DNA of 64,000 nt. Source: Flavonifractor sp. AGMB03687 (GTDB lineage Bacteria > Bacillota > Clostridia > Oscillospirales > Oscillospiraceae). The notes below the pieces were generated by a model. That model was not told the origin of the DNA, made no database searches, and saw nothing but the letters and a program-made list of their open reading frames with translations. The stretch spans positions 124,001-188,000 of the forward strand of contig NZ_JADKZI010000004.1 of the NCBI RefSeq assembly GCF_017811815.1, read 5' to 3'. Positions 8,701 to 16,830 of the stretch are shown piece by piece. Position 1 is the first letter of the stretch. The number at the start of each line of letters is the position of its first letter. The translations under genes and the position numbers were made by a program.

Positions 8701-8728
8701 ACAAGAGCGGGGCCCTCCCCGCTCTTGT
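8701..8728 (+). promoter_or_regulatory. Perfect hairpin in the 5' leader
   Basis: A 12-bp perfect stem (ACAAGAGCGGGG / CCCCGCTCTTGT) with loop CCCT lies in the transcribed leader of the 8822 gene. No T run follows it, so it is not a standard terminator; it may stabilise or regulate the mRNA. Confidence 0.55.
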
Positions 8729-8821
8729 TACGGGTATGGGACCGGATGGCCTTGTATCCGCCCGGAGTACTTCCCCGGCATCCCCCGCGTTTGATTCTTT
8801 TGAAACAGGGAGTGGCCTATC

Positions 8822-10576
8822 GTGACACGCAGAAAGAAAGTATGTTTGATTTTGGCGCTGGTGGCCCTTTTGATTGTGGCCGCGCTGGTGATCGTCTTCG
8901 CCGTAGCCAGGAACTTTGTGGCCCAGGAGCATGAAGTGCGCTCGGTCTGGCAGGTAGACGTAGGCGAAATGCTGGGCAAGGACGAGACGCTGGAACTGGA
9001 GATCTGCCAGGCGGCTCTGGAGTCCGACCTGTCAGTGATCCAGCTGGTTCCCTCCGAGGTGGACCAGGAAGGCTTCACCTACTACGATACCGGCGTTCAG
9101 GACCGGCTGGCCAAGGCGCTGGACAACGCCAAGCAGATGGGCAGCGGGTGGACGGCAGAGGCCCCCCTTGCCATTCTCAACCCCTTCGGCACCGGCAGCA
9201 ACGGCCTGTACTTATACTTTGAAACCACGCTGCCTACCCAGGTGTCCTACACCATCCATGTGGACGATGAGTCCATTCCCGACTACACTGCCACCGCCAA
9301 TTCCGGCCAGCAGACCTACACCAAGGAGCACGAGTTCCAGATGATCGGTCTGGTACCCGGAAAGACCAATCAGGTCACCCTCACCCTCACCGGCTCCTGG
9401 GGCAATGTACGTCAGCAGATCACCTTCTCCATCACCATGCCGGAGACTCACTCGGGCTACCCCACCCAGTTGGACTACACCGACGGAGAAAGCACCGCGG
9501 AGCTGTCCGACGGCCTGTTCGCTATGATGCGCACCAACGGCTATCTGGGCTACGGCTTTTTCTTTGACAACAGCGGCGTCATGCGCTATGAGATGGTACT
9601 GGAGGGCTTCGGCCTGGACCGGATCCTCAGCTACGGCGATGAGATCGTCACCTGTGTCTCCTCCACCCGGCTGGCCCGGATGGACGGCCTGGGCCGGGTG
9701 CTGCAGGTCTACGATCTGGACGGCTACGAGCTCCACCACGATATCACCTACGGCCCCGACAACACCGTGGTGGCTCTGGTGAACAAGCTGGACAGCGACA
9801 CCACCGAGGACGTGGTCATCCAGGTGGACCTGGAGAGCGGTGAGGTCACCGAGCTGGTGGACTTCTCTGAACTGATGGCCGCCTACTGCGAAGAGCAGAC
9901 CCATCCCATCTCCATCACCTCCGACTTTTTCTGGGAGGCCGGAAACTGGGACTGGCTCCATCTGAACACGGTACAGTACCTGGAGGAGGAGGACAGTCTG
10001 ATCGTCTCCTCCCGTGAGACCTCCACCATTATCAAGGTGGAACAGGTCCACAGCGACCCCCAGCTGACTTGGCTGCTGGGCAACCCCGACTTCTGGGAGG
10101 ATACCGCCTACGCCGATCTGTCTCTGACGCCGGTGGGAGACTTCGTGTTCCAGTACGGCCAGCACAGCGTGGAGTACGCCGGAGCCGGCGACGAGGACGG
10201 CGTCTACTACCTCTCCCTGTTCAACAACAACTATTGGTCCCTCAATACCCGGGATTACGACCCCGAGCTGGAGGACAGTGTCTGCCGGGACCTCTACGGC
10301 GGCAGCGAGGACAACAGCTGGGTCTACGTCTACGAGGTGGATGAAAATCAGGGCACCTTTACCCTGGTGGAGTCCTTCTCCGTCCCCTACTCCAGCATTG
10401 TCTCCAACGCCGCTCCCGCCGGCTCGGAGGGCAACTGGGTGGTGAACAGCGGCGTGGCCAACGTATTTGGTGAGTACGACGACGACGGCGTCCTCATCCG
10501 CCAGTTCGACTACGACTGCACCATGCAGGGCTACCGCACCTTCAAGCTGGACATGAAGGGCTTCTGGTTCCAGTAA
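8822..10576 (+). CDS. Membrane-anchored aryl-sulfate sulfotransferase (ASST family)
   Basis: ASST enzymes move sulfate from one phenolic sulfate ester to another phenol without PAPS, using a covalent sulfo-histidine. This 584-residue protein has an N-terminal anchor helix (about residues 7-29) with the catalytic part outside the cell. A propeller-like domain carries the expected residues: His306 in YELHHD, His380 in DWLHLNTVQY, Arg398 in SSRETS and His448 in QYGQHSVEY, followed by WLLGNP-type propeller strands. It starts with GTG at 8822, behind AGGGAG. It has its own promoter and terminator. A role in gut phenol sulfate metabolism is inferred from the family. Confidence 0.87.
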   Translation: MTRRKKVCLILALVALLIVAALVIVFAVARNFVAQEHEVRSVWQVDVGEMLGKDETLELEICQAALESDLSVIQLVPSEVDQEGFTYYDTGVQDRLAKALDNAKQMGSGWTAEAPLAILNPFGTGSNGLYLYFETTLPTQVSYTIHVDDESIPDYTATANSGQQTYTKEHEFQMIGLVPGKTNQVTLTLTGSWGNVRQQITFSITMPETHSGYPTQLDYTDGESTAELSDGLFAMMRTNGYLGYGFFFDNSGVMRYEMVLEGFGLDRILSYGDEIVTCVSSTRLARMDGLGRVLQVYDLDGYELHHDITYGPDNTVVALVNKLDSDTTEDVVIQVDLESGEVTELVDFSELMAAYCEEQTHPISITSDFFWEAGNWDWLHLNTVQYLEEEDSLIVSSRETSTIIKVEQVHSDPQLTWLLGNPDFWEDTAYADLSLTPVGDFVFQYGQHSVEYAGAGDEDGVYYLSLFNNNYWSLNTRDYDPELEDSVCRDLYGGSEDNSWVYVYEVDENQGTFTLVESFSVPYSSIVSNAAPAGSEGNWVVNSGVANVFGEYDDDGVLIRQFDYDCTMQGYRTFKLDMKGFWFQ

Positions 10577-10581
10577 ACAGC

Positions 10582-10614
10582 AAAACCCCCGGAGATTCTC
10601 TCTCCGGGGGTTTT
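10582..10614. terminator. Bidirectional intrinsic terminator
   Basis: The stem AAAACCCCCGGAGA / TCTCCGGGGGTTTT with a 5-nt loop is followed by T residues. It lies between the convergent genes ending at 10576 and 10617. Confidence 0.9.
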
Positions 10615-10616
10615 TA

Positions 10617-11264
10617 TTATCCTTCCGCGCCTGCCCAGTAGCGCCGCATATGGCGGCGCACCGCCTTGCTCAGGGCGGGGATGCCCAGCAGCTCCAGCCC
10701 GGTGCGCCAGGTGCATCCGGTCCGAGCAAACAGGGTCCGCAGCTGCTCCGGCAGCTCGCTCTCACAGGGGGGTTGGCCCCGGCGGCTCACCGCCACGCAG
10801 TAGGCCTGCACCGCCGCCCGGGTCCCCTCATCCAGGGTCAGGCCCCGGCTGGCGCACCGTTGGAAGAAAGGCTTGGCGTCCACCCGCTCCGGCCAGTCCG
10901 CCGGCCACCTCCGCTCCGCCTGCTGCTGGCGGCTGCGTCCCCGGGCGCACCAGCAGGCCCGGTGGAGGGATCCAAACCGCTTCTCCAGATACCAGCGGTA
11001 AACGCACAGAAGCCGGTCCGGCTGGGGCGAGCCGTCCCATCCCTCCATGGTGGCCACCAGGGGTTCCAGCAGCTCTTCGTTGGAGAAGCTGGCATACACC
11101 TGCCGTCCGATGGGAGACTCTGGGGCGAAATACCCGTTCAGGTCTCCGTCCAGCCCCGCGGACAGCCCGGGGACCTCCTCCATTTCCTCTTCCAGCTCCG
11201 TCAGCCACTGGCGGTACCCCGCCAGCTCCCGCTCCGACAGTCTCGTCTGCTTCATGGTGTTCAT
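10617..11264 (-). CDS. Unknown protein downstream of a cobalamin riboswitch
   Basis: This 215-residue soluble protein is rich in Arg, Trp, Cys and Glu. I recognise no domain. Visible features are an acidic N-terminal helix (LTELEEEMEEVPG), YRWYLEKRFG in the middle, a CWCARGRSRQQQAERR basic stretch and a basic C-terminus (SKAVRRHMRRYW). The ATG at 11264 is preceded by AGGAGG 11 nt upstream. The gene follows a promoter, a cobalamin aptamer and an intrinsic terminator on the same strand, so it should be switched off when cobalamin is abundant. Nothing in the sequence suggests a transporter or known B12 enzyme. Function is unknown. Confidence 0.7.
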   Translation of the reverse strand: MNTMKQTRLSERELAGYRQWLTELEEEMEEVPGLSAGLDGDLNGYFAPESPIGRQVYASFSNEELLEPLVATMEGWDGSPQPDRLLCVYRWYLEKRFGSLHRACWCARGRSRQQQAERRWPADWPERVDAKPFFQRCASRGLTLDEGTRAAVQAYCVAVSRRGQPPCESELPEQLRTLFARTGCTWRTGLELLGIPALSKAVRRHMRRYWAGAEG

Positions 11265-11325
11265 CTGTCTGCCAACCTCCTGCCCTATGCTGTGCGTCTG
11301 CTTTGCCGGCGGGGCATGACAAACC

Positions 11326-11357
11326 AAAAAGCGCTTCCCGGACGGGAAGCGCTTTTT
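11326..11357 (-). terminator. Riboswitch-controlled terminator
   Basis: A strong hairpin (AAAAAGCGCTTCCC / GGGAAGCGCTTTTT) lies between the cobalamin aptamer and the 11264 start and is followed on the minus strand by T residues. It is positioned as the expression platform or transcription stop of the riboswitch. Confidence 0.8.
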
Positions 11358-11420
11358 TCTCTGCTGGCGGACCGCAGGGCGGCCCATGTGCACCATTTCC
11401 CCGCCGAAAATGCGCACCCA

Positions 11421-11596
11421 CCGCGGCTGGCTGGTCTCCTGGCTTGGATTCTGCCTCACGCTCGTCTTCCCATCCGGCTTGCCGGACAGTGACCTTCTGA
11501 GCGCTCGTCCTCCTTACAGTAGAGAGGGCTGCTGCGGATTTGCACCGCATTCCCATTGAAAGCCTCCCCGTGGGGATGGCTACCGACCGCTGTATC
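11421..11596 (-). ncRNA. Cobalamin (B12) riboswitch
   Basis: Read on the minus strand, the conserved landmarks occur in the right order: GGGAATGCGGTGCAAATCCG (the B12-box region), CACTGT about 60 nt later, and AAGCCAGGAGACCAGCC at the 3' side. These are the signature core elements of the cobalamin riboswitch. Flanking GCGG and CCGC can form P1. A promoter lies upstream and a terminator hairpin downstream, so this is a full regulatory unit. The only gene behind it is the unknown 10617-11264 gene. Confidence 0.93.
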
Positions 11597-11612
11597 ATTC
11601 ACTTGTGAACTT

Positions 11613-11641
11613 ATTATAGCAGCTTTTTTCCCACTTCTCAA
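11613..11641 (-). promoter_or_regulatory. Promoter of the riboswitch unit
   Basis: Minus-strand TTGAGA (11636-11641), 17 nt, and TATAAT (11613-11618) sit directly upstream of the cobalamin aptamer and 8 nt past the stop codon of the reductase gene. Confidence 0.85.
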
Positions 11642-11648
11642 GGGGATT

Positions 11649-12779
11649 TTATTTCAGCCGGGCGGTAAAGTCTGCCATGGCCTCGGAGATCTTCAGCTGC
11701 TGGGGGCACACTGCCTCACAGCTGCGGCAGCCGATACAGGCGGAGGGCTGCTTTTCCTTGGGGATGGCGGACAGGGCCATGGGGGCGATGAAGCCGCCGC
11801 CGGTGAAGCGGTGCTCGTTGTACAGGGCCAGCAGGTCCGGAATGTCCAGCCCCTGGGGACAGTGGCTGACGCAGTACCGGCAGGCGGTGCAGGCCAGGGC
11901 GGCAGGCCCGGTCATGCGGCGGCCCAGAGCCAGCACAGCCTCCCACTCCATGTCGCTGAGGGGAGCCTCGGTGGAGAAGGTCTCCAGATTGGCCTTGGTC
12001 TGCTCCAGGTCGGACATGCCGGAGAGGGTCACCACCACGCTGGGGATGGTCTGGAGGAATCGGAAGGCCCAGGCGGGAATGCTCTCCTGGGGACGCAGCT
12101 CCTTCAGCACAGCCCCCTCCCCTTCGGTGAGCCGGGCCAGACGGCCGCCCCGCAGAGGCTCCATCACCCACACCGGGATGTGGTATTCCTCCAGCAGCTC
12201 CACCTTCTCCTTGCAGCCCTGGAAGGTCCAGTCCACATAGTTGAGCTGGAGCTGGCAGAACTCCATGTGCGCCCCGTAGGCCTCCAGGAACCGCTTGAGT
12301 ACCGGCATGGCCCCGTGGCAGGAGAAGCCCAGGTGCTTGATGCGCCCGTTTTTCTTCTGCTCCAGCAGATAGTCCAGAATGCCGTACTTGGGGTCCAGGT
12401 AGGCGTCGATGTTCATTTCGCACACATTATGGAAGAGGTAGAAGTCAAAGTACTCCACCTGGCATTTCTTCAGCTGGGCCTCGAAGATCTCCGCCACCTT
12501 GTCCATGTTTGACAGGTCGTAGCCGGGGAATTTGTCGGCCAGATAGAAGCTCTCCCGGGGATAGGCGACCAGCGCCTTGCCGATGGCCAGCTCCGAGTTG
12601 CCGCTGTGGTAGCCCCAGGCGGTGTCGTAGTAGTTGACGCCGTGGGACATGGCGTAGGCCACCATCTCCTCCACCGCCGCCTGGTTCACCTGATCGTCCT
12701 TCCCATCCACCACTGGCAGGCGCATGCAGCCCATACCCAGGGCGGACAGCTTCAGATCCTGAAACGCTTTATAGATCAT
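11649..12779 (-). CDS. Aldo/keto reductase with C-terminal 4Fe-4S ferredoxin domain
   Basis: The 376 residues combine an aldo/keto reductase barrel (about 1-275) with a two-cluster ferredoxin tail (about 285-376). Catalytic-type residues are visible in YDTAWGYH (Tyr), LADKFP (Lys) and LFHNV (His). The tail has CTACRYCVSHCP and CIGCRSCEAVCP, each a CxxCxxCxxxCP cluster-binding motif. Such proteins are common in anaerobes and are thought to couple carbonyl reduction to Fe-S electron transfer; the substrate is unknown. ATG 12779 is preferred; an in-frame ATG four codons earlier directly abuts the AGGAAAGG site. Control is by a MerR-type promoter. Confidence 0.92.
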   Translation of the reverse strand: MIYKAFQDLKLSALGMGCMRLPVVDGKDDQVNQAAVEEMVAYAMSHGVNYYDTAWGYHSGNSELAIGKALVAYPRESFYLADKFPGYDLSNMDKVAEIFEAQLKKCQVEYFDFYLFHNVCEMNIDAYLDPKYGILDYLLEQKKNGRIKHLGFSCHGAMPVLKRFLEAYGAHMEFCQLQLNYVDWTFQGCKEKVELLEEYHIPVWVMEPLRGGRLARLTEGEGAVLKELRPQESIPAWAFRFLQTIPSVVVTLSGMSDLEQTKANLETFSTEAPLSDMEWEAVLALGRRMTGPAALACTACRYCVSHCPQGLDIPDLLALYNEHRFTGGGFIAPMALSAIPKEKQPSACIGCRSCEAVCPQQLKISEAMADFTARLK

Positions 12780-12825
12780 GGTTTGTTCCATCCTTTCCTG
12801 TAAACGGATCGTACCTTCCATGCTA

Positions 12826-12856
12826 CCCTACCACTTGGAGTGCACTCCATGTCAAG
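12826..12856 (-). promoter_or_regulatory. MerR-type promoter with 19-bp spacer and palindromic operator
   Basis: On the minus strand TTGACA (12851-12856) is followed by a 19-nt spacer and TAGGGT (12826-12831). The perfect palindrome TGGAGTGCACTCCA (12837-12850) fills the spacer. An over-long 19-bp spacer with an internal palindrome is the hallmark of promoters untwisted by MerR-family activators. No MerR gene is in the window. Confidence 0.85.
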
Positions 12857-12886
12857 CCTTTTTTCGTCTGCCTGGAGACAAAAAGA

Positions 12887-12916
12887 AGCCCCCGCCTGAG
12901 ATTAGGCGAGGGCTTT
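12887..12916 (-). terminator. Terminator of cutC
   Basis: The hairpin GAAGCCCCCGCCT / AGGCGAGGGCTTT (one mismatch) is followed on the minus strand by CTTTTTG, just after the cutC stop. Confidence 0.8.
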
Positions 12917-12928
12917 GCGTTTCTTGAC

Positions 12929-13681
12929 TCAGCCGGGCAGACGGCTCACCATGCCGCCGATGTAGTCGCTGTCAATGACATTGAAGCGATCCTCGGGGGG
13001 ATAGAGGGCGCCGCCGTAGTAGATGGCCCGGTTGTTGTTGACGGAGGTGTCATACTGGGCCTTGTGGGCAGCCAGGTGGATCTGGTCACAGCCGGTCTCG
13101 GCAATGACCCGTTCCATGTTCCGGGCGGTAATACCGGCGCCGGGCAGGATCTGGATGCGGCCGGCGGCATACTCGATCATCTCACGGACGGTTTGGGTGC
13201 CCAGGGACACGTCGGGCTCCTGACCGCTGGTGAGCACACGGGTGATGCCCAGCTCGATGAGGGCGTCCAGGGTCTCCTTCCAGTCGGGCACCACGTCGAT
13301 GGCCCGGTGGAACACGGTCTCCTTGCCCGCCTCCTGAGCCAGCTGGGCCAGGATCTTGGTGCGCTCGAAGTCCAGAGTGCCGTCCTGATGGAGGAAGCCG
13401 AACACCAGGCCGTCGGTGCCGTTGGCCAGCAGCTGCTTGGCGTCCTCGATGGCGGTGGCAAACTCCGCGTCGGTGTAGCAGAAGCCACCCTCACGGGGCC
13501 GCACCATGGTCATGATCTTCATGCCGGTCTCCCGCTTGGCCACCACCAGCTCGCCGATGGTGGGAGTCAGGCCGCCGTGGAAGAGATTGCTGTTGAGCTC
13601 CACCCGATGGGCGCCCGCCTTATGGGCCTGAATGACGTCGTCCGCGCTGCCGCAGCAGACCTCCAGAATCACACTGTTCAT
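12929..13681 (-). CDS. cutC: CutC-family TIM-barrel protein
   Basis: The 250 residues match the CutC family throughout: LEVCCGSADDVIQAHKAGAHRVEL at the N-terminus, GGLTPTIGEL, TMVRPREGGFCY, FGFLHQDGTLD, FHRAIDV, RVLTSGQE and ILPGAGI. The family was named for copper homeostasis, but the biochemical role of bacterial CutC is unsettled. ATG 13681 has AAGGTGA about 7 nt upstream. It diverges from a ROK regulator with almost back-to-back consensus promoters, so it may belong to the regulon of that regulator, which suggests a carbohydrate link rather than copper. That link is inference. Confidence 0.93.
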   Translation of the reverse strand: MNSVILEVCCGSADDVIQAHKAGAHRVELNSNLFHGGLTPTIGELVVAKRETGMKIMTMVRPREGGFCYTDAEFATAIEDAKQLLANGTDGLVFGFLHQDGTLDFERTKILAQLAQEAGKETVFHRAIDVVPDWKETLDALIELGITRVLTSGQEPDVSLGTQTVREMIEYAAGRIQILPGAGITARNMERVIAETGCDQIHLAAHKAQYDTSVNNNRAIYYGGALYPPEDRFNVIDSDYIGGMVSRLPG

Positions 13682-13723
13682 TTTTATCATCACCTTAATA
13701 ATTACTTCGCGTTTGTTTTTTAT

Positions 13724-13752
13724 ATTATAATATTTTTTGTTGATATTGTCAA
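13724..13752 (-). promoter_or_regulatory. cutC promoter
   Basis: Perfect consensus on the minus strand: TTGACA (13747-13752), 17-nt spacer, TATAAT (13724-13729). Its -35 lies only 7 bp from the -35 of the divergent ROK gene. Confidence 0.9.
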
Positions 13753-13759
13753 TCGCGTC

Positions 13760-13788
13760 TTGATTTTTACACACTTTTTGCGTATAAT
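13760..13788 (+). promoter_or_regulatory. ROK regulator promoter
   Basis: TTGATT (13760-13765), 17-nt spacer, TATAAT (13783-13788). The imperfect palindrome TTGATATTGTCAA (13740-13752) overlaps the neighbouring cutC -35 and is a candidate operator for divergent control. Confidence 0.85.
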
Positions 13789-13859
13789 ATGAAATATCAA
13801 CGGAAAGTGAACGAAATGGTATTTTTTACTTCATATTAGTAATTCAGGAGGCGCTTATT

Positions 13860-15029
13860 TTGGTTGCGGAAAAAAAGGTAGATAAGGTCCTGATGCGCCA
13901 AAATAACACCCGTTTCGTGCTCAATACCATCCGTACCGCCGGTGAAATGTCCCGTGCCCAGGCTGCTGAGGCCACCGGCATGAGCATCGTCACCGTGGGC
14001 CGGATCGCCGACGAGCTCATTGAGCGGGGCGTCCTGCGGGAGCAGGAAAAGGACGGCTGTGTCGGCCGCCCGCCCCGGGTGCTCTCCCTCAACGGCGACC
14101 ATCTGTTGTGTCCCAGCGCTTTCCTGTCTCGGGAGCAGCTCTATCTGGGGCTGGTCTCCCCCACCGGTCAGCTCTGCCGACAGGTCTCGTATCCGGTCCC
14201 CGAGGGACCCTTTACCTCAGAACGGATTGTCCCTTGGATGATCGAGCAGCTGCAGGATTTCCTGCGTTCTCTCACCGGCGTACGCTTTCAGCGTACCGTA
14301 GGCGTGGTCATCCCCGGCATTGTGGACATCAGCCGGGGCGAACTGGAGTTCTCCGCCAACTTCCGCTGGCGGGCCGTACCGGTGGTGCGCCAGCTGGAGC
14401 AGGCCCTGCCCGACTACTCCTTTGTACTGGAGAACGACTCCAAGGCCATCGCTCTGGCCGAGCACAGCTTCGGCGCCTGCTCTGGCTGCCGGAACATGGT
14501 GGTGCTCAACCTGGGCGACGGCATCGGCGCGGCGGTCATTCTCAACGGTGAGATCTACCGGGGCAAGGACAACATGGCCGGCGAGATCGGCCACATTACC
14601 TTAAACCCGGCAGGCAAGATCTGCGAGTGCGGCAAGGTGGGCTGTCTCCAGACCCATCTGTCCCACCGGGCCATTCTGGCGGAGGCAGGCACGGTCTATC
14701 CCGGCGTCACCCTTCCCGAGCTGCTGGAGTACTACCGGCAGGGGGACCCCTTCGCGGTGGGCGTAATCCGGCAGCTGACCTCCTACACCTCCATCGCCAT
14801 CAATCTGCTGGCCAATACCTACGCGCCGGACGTGATCCTGCTGTGCGGCAGTCTGCTGCGGGCTCATCCCCTGATCCCCCGGCTGCTCACCGACAGCTGC
14901 CGGGACAGTCTGAGCGAGTACATGCAGAACACCTTCCAGCTCCAGCTGGAGTCCTTCGGCGTCACCGGCAGCCTCATCGGCGGCGGCGCGGCGGCCCTCC
15001 ACCAGGTGCTGGACGACCTGTGCCGGTAA
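13860..15029 (+). CDS. ROK-family transcriptional regulator (NagC/XylR type)
   Basis: The 389 residues have an N-terminal winged helix-turn-helix (about 15-70, with MSRAQAAEATGMSIVTVGRI) and a sugar-kinase-like ROK domain. The latter includes VLNLGDGIGAAVILNGEIYRG, GEIGHITLNPAGKICECGKVGC (the zinc-binding CxCGKxGC motif) and a C-terminal GGGAAALHQ. ROK regulators usually repress sugar-uptake genes until a sugar ligand binds. The start is TTG at 13860, with AGGAGG 8 nt upstream; there is no good ATG before codon 12. It lies divergent to cutC and upstream of the oligopeptide-type transporter, hinting that glycan-derived or glycopeptide substrates are imported. The ligand is unknown. Confidence 0.93.
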   Translation: MVAEKKVDKVLMRQNNTRFVLNTIRTAGEMSRAQAAEATGMSIVTVGRIADELIERGVLREQEKDGCVGRPPRVLSLNGDHLLCPSAFLSREQLYLGLVSPTGQLCRQVSYPVPEGPFTSERIVPWMIEQLQDFLRSLTGVRFQRTVGVVIPGIVDISRGELEFSANFRWRAVPVVRQLEQALPDYSFVLENDSKAIALAEHSFGACSGCRNMVVLNLGDGIGAAVILNGEIYRGKDNMAGEIGHITLNPAGKICECGKVGCLQTHLSHRAILAEAGTVYPGVTLPELLEYYRQGDPFAVGVIRQLTSYTSIAINLLANTYAPDVILLCGSLLRAHPLIPRLLTDSCRDSLSEYMQNTFQLQLESFGVTGSLIGGGAAALHQVLDDLCR

Positions 15030-15104
15030 CCGGCCCGGGCATTCCCTTCGGTTATGATGCGCGTGCGCATTTTAACAAATCAAGAAAAGATAGGAGAATG
15101 AAAC

Positions 15105-16766
15105 ATGAAGAAGCTAATGTCCATGTTCCTTGCTTCCGCACTTCTTCTCGCTGTCCTGACTGGCTGCGGCTTTACCGGCTCGAGCACGCAATCCCCCAGC
15201 GGCGGCGAGGGCGAGTCCGGCGGCTCCACCCGGGACACCCTGGTCTACTACGACAGCAACGAGATTCGTACGCTGGTCCAGTGGGCTGCTTCCGACACCC
15301 AGTCCTTCACCATTCTGAACAACGCCTTTGAGGGCCTGTTCCGTCTGGACGCCAACCACGAGCCCCAGCCCGCTCTGGCTGAGAGCTACACCGTGTCCGA
15401 CGACGGCCTGGTTTACACCTTCACCCTGCGTGGGGGCCTGCAGTGGTCCAACGGCACTGCTCTGACTGCCAACGACTTCGTGTTCGCCTGGCTGAAGCAG
15501 ATGAGCGCCGACGCCACCAACGGCTATAACTTCATCATGACCGACTATATCGTCAACGGTCTGGAGTACGGCGAGGGCACCGCCACCGCCGACCAGGTGG
15601 GCGTCAAGGCTCTGGATGACCGCACCCTGGAGGTCACCATCAAGAACCCCACCCCCTACTTCCTGTACCTGACCACCCTGAGCATGTACTTCCCCCTGAA
15701 TGAGGAGTACGTCACCGAGCAGGGCGACAACTACGGCATCACCGCCGACAACATGATCTACTGCGGCCCCTATGTCATCACCAGCTATGACCCCGCCGTG
15801 GGCACCAGCATGGCCAAGAACGAGACCTACTGGGATGCCGCCAGCGTGTCCATCCCCAAGGTGGAAGTGAAGATCATCAAGGATCAGTCCTCCGCTCTGA
15901 ACACCTATCTGGCCGGCGATCTGGACAAGGTCAACCTGTCCTCCGCCGACGTGCCCACCTATGAGAGCAACCCCGAGTTCCACACTGTGACCGAGTTCCG
16001 CTCCACCTACCTGCAGTTCAACCTGGATGATCCCGCCATGGCCAACCTGAACATCCGCAAGGCTCTGGGCTACGCCATCGACCGCTCCATCCTGGCTGAC
16101 ACCATCCTGGCCGACGGTTCCACCGCTGCTGAGGGTCTGGTTTCCTTCGGCGTGTCCGGCAACGGCACCGAGACCTTCCGTGAGCTCAACGGCAACCTGT
16201 CTCCCTTCGACGCCGACCTGGCCAAGGAGTACTGGGCCAAGGGCGTGGAGGAGCTGGGCTACGAGCCTGAGCTGTCCATGCTGATCGCCGACGACTCCGC
16301 TACCAAGCAGATCGCCACCTTCGTGCAGAGCCAGTTCCGGGACAACCTGGGCATTGAGGTCGCCATCGACTCCAAGACCAGCAAGGCCCGCAACGAGCTG
16401 ATGGACAACAACAACTACCAGTTCGCCATCACCGCCTGGGGCGCTGACTACGACGACGCCATGACCTTCCTGGATCTGTGGATCGCCAGCGCCGACACCG
16501 GCAAGAGCACTCCTTACCGCGGCAACTACGCCAACCCCGCTTACACCGACCTGATCACCTCCGCCAAGGCCGACGCCAACTCTGAGACCCGTCTGCAGAG
16601 CCTGCTGGACGCCGAGAAGCTCCTGGTGGACACCGACGCGGTCATCTCCCCCCTGTACTTCAAGGGCTTTGCCTACCTGCAGCGCAGCGACGTGCAGGAT
16701 CTGATCGTGCATCCTCTGGGCAATCCCGTGGAGTTCAAGTACGCCAGCTTCTCCACTGCTGAGTAA
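15105..16766 (+). CDS. Oligopeptide ABC transporter substrate-binding lipoprotein
   Basis: A family 5 extracellular solute-binding protein (553 residues) that captures peptides or related solutes and delivers them to the OppBC-type permeases. It has a lipoprotein signal with lipobox LTGC (about residues 19-22) and a Gly/Ser linker. The body has the classic opening TLVYYDSNEIRTL, LAESYTVSDDGLVYTFTLR and IRKALGYAIDRSIL. ATG 15105 is preceded by AGGAG. It is the first gene of the transporter operon, and the hairpin-rich gap after it would allow more binding protein than permease. The substrate is not readable from sequence; SBP_bac_5 members also bind nickel or glycans. Confidence 0.94.
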   Translation: MKKLMSMFLASALLLAVLTGCGFTGSSTQSPSGGEGESGGSTRDTLVYYDSNEIRTLVQWAASDTQSFTILNNAFEGLFRLDANHEPQPALAESYTVSDDGLVYTFTLRGGLQWSNGTALTANDFVFAWLKQMSADATNGYNFIMTDYIVNGLEYGEGTATADQVGVKALDDRTLEVTIKNPTPYFLYLTTLSMYFPLNEEYVTEQGDNYGITADNMIYCGPYVITSYDPAVGTSMAKNETYWDAASVSIPKVEVKIIKDQSSALNTYLAGDLDKVNLSSADVPTYESNPEFHTVTEFRSTYLQFNLDDPAMANLNIRKALGYAIDRSILADTILADGSTAAEGLVSFGVSGNGTETFRELNGNLSPFDADLAKEYWAKGVEELGYEPELSMLIADDSATKQIATFVQSQFRDNLGIEVAIDSKTSKARNELMDNNNYQFAITAWGADYDDAMTFLDLWIASADTGKSTPYRGNYANPAYTDLITSAKADANSETRLQSLLDAEKLLVDTDAVISPLYFKGFAYLQRSDVQDLIVHPLGNPVEFKYASFSTAE

Positions 16767-16773
16767 CTCTGTC

Positions 16774-16808
16774 ATGCGCGGGGCCGGGCACGGCTTGGCC
16801 CCGCGCAT
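16774..16808 (+). terminator. Intercistronic hairpin (attenuator or 3' stabiliser)
   Basis: A 12-bp perfect stem (ATGCGCGGGGCC / GGCCCCGCGCAT) with an 11-nt loop lies 7 nt after the binding-protein stop, followed by TTCTTCCTGTCC. It probably causes partial termination or mRNA 3'-end protection. Confidence 0.65.
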
Positions 16809-16830
16809 TTCTTCCTGTCCTTTGATGGAG

